Assembly (NCBI GenBank): GCA_016293535.1
Contig: JAEDEB010000059.1
Location: 1 to 13,068 of the forward strand
Direction: 5' to 3'
Length of the DNA: 13,068 nucleotides
DNA from: Bacteroidales bacterium
GTDB taxonomy: Bacteria; Bacteroidota; Bacteroidia; Bacteroidales; UBA932
Each line of letters begins with the position of its first letter. The first letter of the stretch is position 1. This document shows, in pieces, positions 7,837-13,068 of the stretch. The notes under the pieces are model-generated. The model worked only from the letters and a program-made list of their open reading frames with translations. It had not been told where the DNA came from and did not search any database. Made by a program: the position numbers and the translations under genes.

Positions 7837-9546
7837 ATGAAGAGAATATTTGCATATCTTTCAGTTGCAGTGGCGCTTGCTGCCTGCAACCTCTATGGCG
7901 AGCCGGAGACTTCCACCACTCCGCTCGAGGCAAAGGACATAGATATCGCCATCTCTGCAGTCGGTGACAGTTCCTTTACCGTGACTCTCACCCCTCAGGG
8001 CGAAGCGGCTTTCTATTCCTATCTGGTCGATGCTTCAGACGAGATTGTCCCTCTCGATCCGTCCACTCTTTATTCTGTAGGATATACCAGCGTTGCCCAG
8101 GGTACGGTATGCTATGCCCAGAACCCGAGCTACAGCTTCACCGTTGCTGCCGCTCCTAATACTCCGTACGTTGTTTACGCCGTATCCAGCAGTGTCGAGG
8201 GCAATGTGGGCTCAGTTGTTACTGCCCAGACCCGTACTTCCGACGGAGTCGCTCCATACTTCGAAGATTACAGCGCAAGCGGCCGTGTCGCAACCTTCAC
8301 CTTCTCGGAGCCTGTCAAGGCTGTCGAGGGCAAGAAGATTTCGGCCAAGTATTATGCGAGCAACCTGTACACCAAGACCTATTATCCGTATCTGGATGAC
8401 TCCCAGAAAATGGGCGTTACCGATTCTGTGGCGGTCGAGGTAAATGAGAATGTGGTAAAAGTAACGTTCCCGGCTCTCCCTGACGGCGCCTTCTATGCGA
8501 TTGCAATGGAGGAAGGTGCATTTGTCGATTATGCCGGACTCCCTTCCATGGGATTCGAGACCGTCTTCTCTTATGACGCAGAGAGCGGAAAGGCAGCTCC
8601 AAGTCTGCCGTTCTATGGACGTGTGCCGGCTGTCGCCATGAATATTGAGGTTCCGAATGTCAGCGTTGTAACTGATTGGACCAAGTATATCACCCTGAAA
8701 CATAACGTTTATGGCAGTGGCGCCGTTTCAAACAATATCAGTGTTATAAGGGAGTTCGTACTTGACGGAAAGAAGTACACCGAAGAAAGTGTGCTCAGCG
8801 GAGCCCCTTATTATGGCGTAAGCGGAATGAATTTCCTCGTGAGACTCGCAGAAGAGCCGGGCAGGGGTGACATCCTCAGTATTGTCATTCCGGAGAAGAC
8901 CTTCTACGATGTTTACGGAAATTACAATGCAGCCATTACCATCGGTCCTTTCCTCTATTCCTTCGGATATACCGTGAACGATATTGCAGGTTCCTACACA
9001 TTCTCAAGCACTTCCGGCTATGCAAGCTATGGTTATGGCCCTTATGAGAACGTGCTCACTATCGCTGCCAGTGATGATGAGAAGGAGGGTAACGTTATGT
9101 TCACGGGACAGCTCTCCGATATCGACGTCAAGTTCTATGCAGACTTCGACATGGACCTCGGTACCATTACGCTTCCTAAATATCCTGTAGTGGGCATTTG
9201 TGTCGATGTCGCTTATGACGCATCCGGCAATCCTGTCATGGATGGATCAGAATATGTAGTCACGGAATACTATGCAGCACTTGCGCTTTCGAACGGAAGT
9301 TCACTATACAGCAATCTGCTCGGTTTCGATGTTCCGGCAGCCCATACTTTGGACTTCTGGTATGCCGGTCAGGCTTTCATAGGCATACTTGAACTTGACA
9401 AAACGAGCGGTAATCCTGTTGCCTTCTATGACCTTCTGAATATCACGGGAATTTCATATCCGGCTGTTGTAGCCCAGACTGCTCCGAGCTCGGCAAGAGG
9501 CCTCAAGCCTTTCAGTCCTGCCATTTGCAGCCCTACTGAGTTCTGA
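7837..9546 (+). CDS. Multi-domain Ig/FN3-like surface lipoprotein, accessory subunit of the SusCD complex
   Basis: The 569-residue protein has a lipobox LAAC with Cys17. About residues 30-135 resemble an FN3 domain (PNTPYVVYAVSSSVEGNVGS near its end). About 139-246 resemble an SbsA-type Ig-like (Big_5) domain, with ATFTFSEPV and the closing AFVDYAGLPSMGFETVF (228-244, 'gavtD..GN' type). About 247-378 look like another Ig-like repeat ending in FYDVYGNYNAAITIG. The C-terminal part starts NDIAGSYTFSS (381-391) and contains GTITLPKYPVVG, echoing the C-terminal module of the preceding protein. No enzyme motifs are seen. It is the last gene before a strong terminator and ends the susCD operon. It is likely an extended surface subunit for ligand capture, in the slot of SusF-like proteins; the function is inferred from position. 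Confidence 0.8.
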   Translation: MKRIFAYLSVAVALAACNLYGEPETSTTPLEAKDIDIAISAVGDSSFTVTLTPQGEAAFYSYLVDASDEIVPLDPSTLYSVGYTSVAQGTVCYAQNPSYSFTVAAAPNTPYVVYAVSSSVEGNVGSVVTAQTRTSDGVAPYFEDYSASGRVATFTFSEPVKAVEGKKISAKYYASNLYTKTYYPYLDDSQKMGVTDSVAVEVNENVVKVTFPALPDGAFYAIAMEEGAFVDYAGLPSMGFETVFSYDAESGKAAPSLPFYGRVPAVAMNIEVPNVSVVTDWTKYITLKHNVYGSGAVSNNISVIREFVLDGKKYTEESVLSGAPYYGVSGMNFLVRLAEEPGRGDILSIVIPEKTFYDVYGNYNAAITIGPFLYSFGYTVNDIAGSYTFSSTSGYASYGYGPYENVLTIAASDDEKEGNVMFTGQLSDIDVKFYADFDMDLGTITLPKYPVVGICVDVAYDASGNPVMDGSEYVVTEYYAALALSNGSSLYSNLLGFDVPAAHTLDFWYAGQAFIGILELDKTSGNPVAFYDLLNITGISYPAVVAQTAPSSARGLKPFSPAICSPTEF

Positions 9547-9566
9547 TAAGTCGATTTGAATTGAAT

Positions 9567-9602
9567 AAGCCGGCTCCAGCTATTGTAAGGGCCGGCTTTT
9601 TT
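9567..9602 (+). terminator. Rho-independent terminator of the susCD operon
   Basis: AAGCCGGC (9567-9574) pairs with GCCGGCTT (9591-9598), an 8-bp GC-rich stem with a 16-nt loop. A run of six T (9597-9602) overlaps the end of the stem. It lies 21 nt after the stop of the 7837 gene and separates the two plus-strand operons. Confidence 0.85.
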
Positions 9603-9613
9603 CTCTAAATTCG
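9583..9613 (+). promoter_or_regulatory. Possible promoter of the BACON-S8 operon
   Basis: TTG at 9583-9585 lies 20 nt upstream of TAAATTCG (9606-9613), one mismatch from the Bacteroidetes -7 box TAnnTTTG. Transcription would start near 9620, about 16 nt before the ATG. The -33 element lies in the loop of the terminator. One mismatch in AT-rich DNA leaves this weak. Confidence 0.3.
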
Positions 9614-9635
9614 TTTTTATATAAAATCGAACTTT

Positions 9636-11474
9636 ATGAAGAAATCGCTTCCTATTATCCTTGTTCTTTTCTCTCTTCTGTCCTGTAATGGGAGAGAGCA
9701 GATTTCCGATTCCATCACGGTTGTGAACGGCACGCAATACAATCTGTCCTGCTCTGCAATCAACATCTCCATCAAACTCGATGTAAGCAGTGACAAGTGG
9801 GACTATAGTTGTGGTGCGGACTGGATTGCAGAGTCCTCGCGAAGTCGCAGCACCCTTTCCCTTTTCGTGTCAAAGAATGACAGTTATGAATCCCGTGAGA
9901 CGGAAATCCTCTTTTATGCCAGGACGGGCGATCCGGAGCCTCAGGCATCTGTAACTATTATACAGGGAGCGCAGGAACTTGTTCCGGAGCTTGTCCTTTC
10001 TCGGGAAAAGGTCGAGTTTCCATGCGGGGAGTCAGGTACGGATATTTCCGTGAGCACGACTTACTCCGATTGGACCTGGGAGATGGAGGCTTGTGACTGG
10101 CTCAGCGTTTCCGCGGATGGCAGCAGCTTGATTTTGAAAGCCTTGGCGAATCCGGTGGATGATGAGAGAACGGCTTCTCTTATTGTCTATGCTTCTGCTT
10201 CCGGAAAGGAACTCTCAAGGAAAGTAAGCGTTATCCAGGCTCCCGCTGACATCGAATACCCTGCCGAGGACCTGTCCTCCGGCGGAACGGCAAACTGCTA
10301 TCTCGTGAGCCATAGAGGAGAATATTCCTTTGATGCTTCTGTACGCGGAAACGGCCGGCAGAGCGAAGGCCTCGAACTTCCGGAAGCGCTGACTCCCGTA
10401 TCGGTGAAACTCGTATGGCAGAGCGCTCCGGGCATGGTGGAGTCCCTTTCCCTTGACGGGACCAGAGTGCGTTTCACTCTCTCCAGGGTGCGGGGCAATG
10501 CCCTTTTGGCCGTCTGCGACGCTGTAGGAGAGATAATATGGAGCTGGCATATATGGTTCCCGAAACAGATGCCAAACCCGATGGCGACGGGCTCTTCGCT
10601 TGAGATTATGGATATGAACCTCGGAGCAATGTCGTCCGAGCGCAGTCTCGATGCATACGGACTTCTCTACCAATGGGGCCGTAAGGACCCTTTCCCGGGC
10701 TCTCCTCTGGCGTCCGGAGGCTCGGTCAACACCGTGAATGTTCCTGTTTACGACATGGACGGTAAGGAGGTGAAAATCCGGGCATCCGAAATGTACTCCA
10801 ACAAGGACAATACGCTCGCTTTTTCCATTGCCCATCCGGAGACCTGCCTGAGCCGCGGAAAGACGGGCAGTAACGACTGGCTTCTCCCCGAGGAGAGCAA
10901 TTCCGCGTTCTGGGGGAATCCTAAAGGCGCGGAGTGCGGCAGCGACGGAAAATATCTCAACAATGGCAGCAAGAGTTTTTATGACCCTTGCCCTCCGGGC
11001 TGGAGGGTAGCCCCGCCTGTCGTATTCGCGGATTTCACTGCGTCGGGGCAATATGCCTGGGTGAACCTGGATTCGAACGGCAATGCCGCTTATGGCGCGG
11101 ACGGCAACCTTTCCGTCTCGTATTTCTTCGGCGAGGACCGTTTCAACGTGTGCGACATTGACGGTGACGGGAAGATAACCATGAACGATTGGTATAACGG
11201 CTGGGTCTTCAAACTCGCCGGAGGCAGCAGTTACTTCCCTGCAGCGGCCAGGTATGACGGTACCTATGCGATGCTTATGGGCAGCATGGTGGGACAGTGG
11301 GGATCGGTTTGGACCAATGCTGCCAGCAAGGAGACTGAATCCGCCCCTTCATATACCTCCGTTGCCCTGGCATACGGAATCTGTGACTATAACAAGAAAA
11401 CCCAAATAACAATATCACCGAACGGTAACGGAGCAAGGGCTGATGCTTATTCCGTACGTTGCATAAAAGAATGA
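9636..11474 (+). CDS. Surface lipoprotein with two BACON domains and a FISUMP-like C-terminal domain
   Basis: The 612-residue protein has lipobox LLSC with Cys17. Two BACON-type domains occupy about 28-113 and 117-201; each has the 'W.....dWl/WI..s' core (CGADWIAES; EACDWLSVS) and ends in a strand with VTIIQG or VSVIQA. BACON domains are proposed glycan or mucin binders, not enzymes. About 205-310 is a further beta-rich segment (ANCYLVS...IIWSWHIWF). From about 320 the protein resembles the Fibrobacter succinogenes major paralogous (FISUMP) domain: MDMNLGAM (325-332), YQWGRKDPF (345-353), DPCPPGWRV (450-458) and a closing SVRCIKE. A calcium-loop-like DIDGDGKITMND lies at 507-518. The start follows a terminator and an AT-rich leader. 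It is first in an operon with the next two genes; its stop lies 5 nt before the next start. It is probably a surface adhesin or substrate-binding protein for the partner peptidase; this role is inferred. Confidence 0.85.
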   Translation: MKKSLPIILVLFSLLSCNGREQISDSITVVNGTQYNLSCSAINISIKLDVSSDKWDYSCGADWIAESSRSRSTLSLFVSKNDSYESRETEILFYARTGDPEPQASVTIIQGAQELVPELVLSREKVEFPCGESGTDISVSTTYSDWTWEMEACDWLSVSADGSSLILKALANPVDDERTASLIVYASASGKELSRKVSVIQAPADIEYPAEDLSSGGTANCYLVSHRGEYSFDASVRGNGRQSEGLELPEALTPVSVKLVWQSAPGMVESLSLDGTRVRFTLSRVRGNALLAVCDAVGEIIWSWHIWFPKQMPNPMATGSSLEIMDMNLGAMSSERSLDAYGLLYQWGRKDPFPGSPLASGGSVNTVNVPVYDMDGKEVKIRASEMYSNKDNTLAFSIAHPETCLSRGKTGSNDWLLPEESNSAFWGNPKGAECGSDGKYLNNGSKSFYDPCPPGWRVAPPVVFADFTASGQYAWVNLDSNGNAAYGADGNLSVSYFFGEDRFNVCDIDGDGKITMNDWYNGWVFKLAGGSSYFPAAARYDGTYAMLMGSMVGQWGSVWTNAASKETESAPSYTSVALAYGICDYNKKTQITISPNGNGARADAYSVRCIKE

Positions 11475-11479
11475 GAATC

Positions 11480-12151
11480 ATGAAACGAATCATCGTCGCA
11501 GCGGCTATGCTGCTTATGGCCTGCGGCCTCGGTGCCCAGGATCCTACTACCACCTGGCCTTATCTTTACGGGGATTTCACTGCCGGTGTCCTCCGTCAGG
11601 TCGGGGGCGCTGAAACACAGGGCGTGTATAATATACATCTCCTTCACGGCGCGCTGCACTTTGTGGACGGAGATCTGGTCAGGGAACTGCGCAGTTCCGA
11701 TATCTTTTCAGTCAAAATAGGACAGGACATATTCGTGAATGTCAACGGCAGGATGATGCAGGTCGTCGCAAAGAACGACAATGGCTTTGTCGCTCTTGAC
11801 AATGAAATCGACATGGTAAAGCTCAATTCCACCGGAGGCGCATACGGCTCTTCATCAAGTTCTGTCTCGACCCAGGCCCTCAGCTCGCTGGAGGGCATAG
11901 GCGCAAGCAACTCCTCGTCCAATATCAACCACATGGAACTCAGGTCCAACCGTGACAACGGACAGGTTCTTCCTCTTTTGAAGAAAATGTATATGGTCGT
12001 GGACGGAAGGGTTATCTATGCGACCAGAAAGGATTTTTCCGAATGCGTAGGCTCTGACAATGCGAAAGCTTTCCTCAAGGCGAACAAAATTTCCTGGAAG
12101 GATCCGGCTTCCATCCTGGAAGCTATAGATTTCATTGCAGAAAACAAGTAG
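11480..12151 (+). CDS. Small exported protein of unknown function, partner of S8 peptidase operon
   Basis: The 223-residue protein begins with the signal peptide MKRIIVAAAMLLMACGLGAQ. It can be read as a lipoprotein (LMAC, Cys15) or as a type I signal cut after GLGA19. The mature part begins DPTTTWPYLYGDFT and contains a beta-rich half (NIHLLHGALHFVDGD, QDIFVNVNGRMMQVVA), then a Gly/Ser-rich linker (GGAYGSSSSSVSTQALSSLEGI), then a charged helical C-terminus with SWKDPASILEAIDFIAENK. No known enzyme motif is recognised. An in-frame ATG at 11471 overlaps the upstream stop and would add three residues; ATG 11480 was preferred as a conventional MKR signal start. The next gene starts 3 nt after its stop, so expression with the S8 peptidase is probably coupled. 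It could be an assembly factor, inhibitor or surface partner of the peptidase; this is a guess. Confidence 0.85.
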   Translation: MKRIIVAAAMLLMACGLGAQDPTTTWPYLYGDFTAGVLRQVGGAETQGVYNIHLLHGALHFVDGDLVRELRSSDIFSVKIGQDIFVNVNGRMMQVVAKNDNGFVALDNEIDMVKLNSTGGAYGSSSSSVSTQALSSLEGIGASNSSSNINHMELRSNRDNGQVLPLLKKMYMVVDGRVIYATRKDFSECVGSDNAKAFLKANKISWKDPASILEAIDFIAENK

Positions 12152-12154
12152 GAT

Positions 12155-13068
12155 ATGAAAAAAACATTGCTTTATATGCTGTCTGCCGCGCTCATTGTTG
12201 CGGCCGTCGGATGCAACAAATTTTCCCCGGGCGCCGAGACCGCTCCCGAGATGGAAAGCGCTGACGCCGTGATAGCGGGCAGGATGATTGTCCAGCTTTC
12301 GGAGGAGACGGCACAGCGCATGGAAAAAGGGGAGGACGTGTTCAGCGGAGTGGATATAATTTCCGCGGAAAGACTCTATCCCTATGATGAGGAATGGGAG
12401 GAAAGGCACAGGGCCTGGGGTCTCCACCAGTGGTATGTCCTTGATTATGATGAGAGTATCCCGTCCACGAAGGCCGCAGGCGACCTGGGGCTGATAGACG
12501 GGGTGGTCTATGTGGAGCAGCCGCGTGAAATCTACAGTACGGCAAACATTCCGAATGACCCTCTCTTCAACCAGCAGTGGCATTACTACAATGACGGCAG
12601 CCTAGCGGCCACTTATTCCGCCGGCTGCGATATCAATGTCCTGCCCGTATGGAACAATTACACCGGTGGCAGTTCCGATGTGATTGTGGCAATCATCGAC
12701 GGTGGAATAGACCTCAGCCACGAGGACCTCTCTGCCGTATGCATTCCCGGCGGCAGCAACGGAAGCAAGAACTTTGTCGATAACAGTTATTCGATAGTCG
12801 CCCACGACCACGGAACCCACGTGGCCGGCACTGTCGGTGCGATTAACGGCAACGGCAAGGGTGTGTGCGGAGTTGCCGGCGGTCTGGACGGCAAGGGTGG
12901 AGTGAAACTGCTCTCCTGCCAGATATTCCAATATGACCCTACGACCAAGAAGGACAAGGGTGGCAATACCGCCTCTGCAATGATATGGGCAGCTGACCAC
13001 GGCGCAGTCATATCCCAGAACAGCTGGGGCTACAAGTACGATTCGGCTGCTGACGCTGCTGCCGGCGG
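12155..13068 (+). CDS. Subtilisin-like (S8) serine peptidase lipoprotein, 3' end outside window
   Basis: From ATG 12155, 304 codons stay open to the right edge. The signal peptide ends AAVGC with lipidated Cys20. Residues about 38-125 form a propeptide-like region (AGRMIVQLSEETAQRM...LIDGVVYVEQP) of the inhibitor-I9 type, expected to be an intramolecular chaperone and inhibitor. NDPLFNQQWHYYN (134-146) is the usual entry to the S8 catalytic domain. The catalytic Asp is D182 in VAIIDGGIDLSHEDL and the catalytic His is H222 in HGTHVAGTVGA. VISQNSWG (285-292) matches the strand before the substrate cleft. The catalytic Ser and oxyanion Asn lie beyond the window, so activity cannot be confirmed. 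As a lipoprotein it acts at the cell surface or in the periplasm. With the adjacent SusCD importer it suggests extracellular proteolysis feeding peptide uptake. It is third in the operon, 3 nt after the preceding stop. Confidence 0.95.
   Translation, partial: MKKTLLYMLSAALIVAAVGCNKFSPGAETAPEMESADAVIAGRMIVQLSEETAQRMEKGEDVFSGVDIISAERLYPYDEEWEERHRAWGLHQWYVLDYDESIPSTKAAGDLGLIDGVVYVEQPREIYSTANIPNDPLFNQQWHYYNDGSLAATYSAGCDINVLPVWNNYTGGSSDVIVAIIDGGIDLSHEDLSAVCIPGGSNGSKNFVDNSYSIVAHDHGTHVAGTVGAINGNGKGVCGVAGGLDGKGGVKLLSCQIFQYDPTTKKDKGGNTASAMIWAADHGAVISQNSWGYKYDSAADAAAG

Noticed and set aside
10215..11051. 278-codon minus-strand open frame opposite the BACON-FISUMP gene
   Set aside because: Antisense shadow rich in Arg/His; the plus-strand frame carries the recognised domains.
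11154..11189. Dockerin domain
   Set aside because: Dockerins need two calcium-loop repeats; only one loop is present, within another domain.
11855..12583. 242-codon minus-strand open frame spanning two plus genes
   Set aside because: Overlaps the end of the small exported protein and the start of the S8 peptidase; no recognisable protein features.

Overview
The window comes from a member of the Bacteroidota, most likely order Bacteroidales. It carries two SusC-type TonB-dependent transporters, a SusD lipoprotein, several lipoproteins with Cys signal peptides, BACON domains and a TAnnTTTG-type promoter. The genus cannot be fixed from the sequence. Coding DNA has intermediate GC; the intergenic DNA is AT-rich. 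No tRNA, rRNA, CRISPR array, transposase or integrase was seen.

Layout. Positions 1-2020 (minus strand) hold the 5' two thirds of a susC-like gene that runs off the left edge. Positions 2021-2509 are a divergent intergenic region. A second susC-like gene (2510-5491, plus) then starts a tight run: susD-like (5513-6934), a Calx-beta-like lipoprotein (6953-7831) and an Ig/FN3-like lipoprotein (7837-9546). A rho-independent terminator follows at 9567-9602. A second plus-strand operon begins at 9636: a lipoprotein with two BACON domains and a FISUMP-like domain (9636-11474), a small exported protein of unknown function (11480-12151), and the 5' part of a subtilisin-like (S8) peptidase lipoprotein (12155 to the right edge).

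Working model. SusC and SusD form a lidded outer-membrane importer, and the two following lipoproteins look like surface accessory subunits. The order SusC-SusD-lipoprotein-lipoprotein recalls the Bacteroides thetaiotaomicron BT2264-BT2261 complex, reported to carry peptides. The neighbouring operon encodes a surface or periplasmic S8 peptidase and a putative adhesin-like binding protein. No glycoside hydrolase, polysaccharide lyase or sulfatase is visible. Together this suggests a protein, peptide or glycoprotein utilisation locus rather than a classic polysaccharide utilisation locus; this is inference.

Most unusual signal. The two divergent susC genes have near-identical 5' ends in mirror image: an exact 16-bp inverted repeat 15-16 nt upstream of each ATG, and a conserved 9-bp-arm hairpin over each start codon. 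Recognisable Bacteroidetes promoter elements between the repeats all point toward the minus-strand gene. This could be an invertible promoter segment (phase switch) or a duplicated, co-regulated leader.
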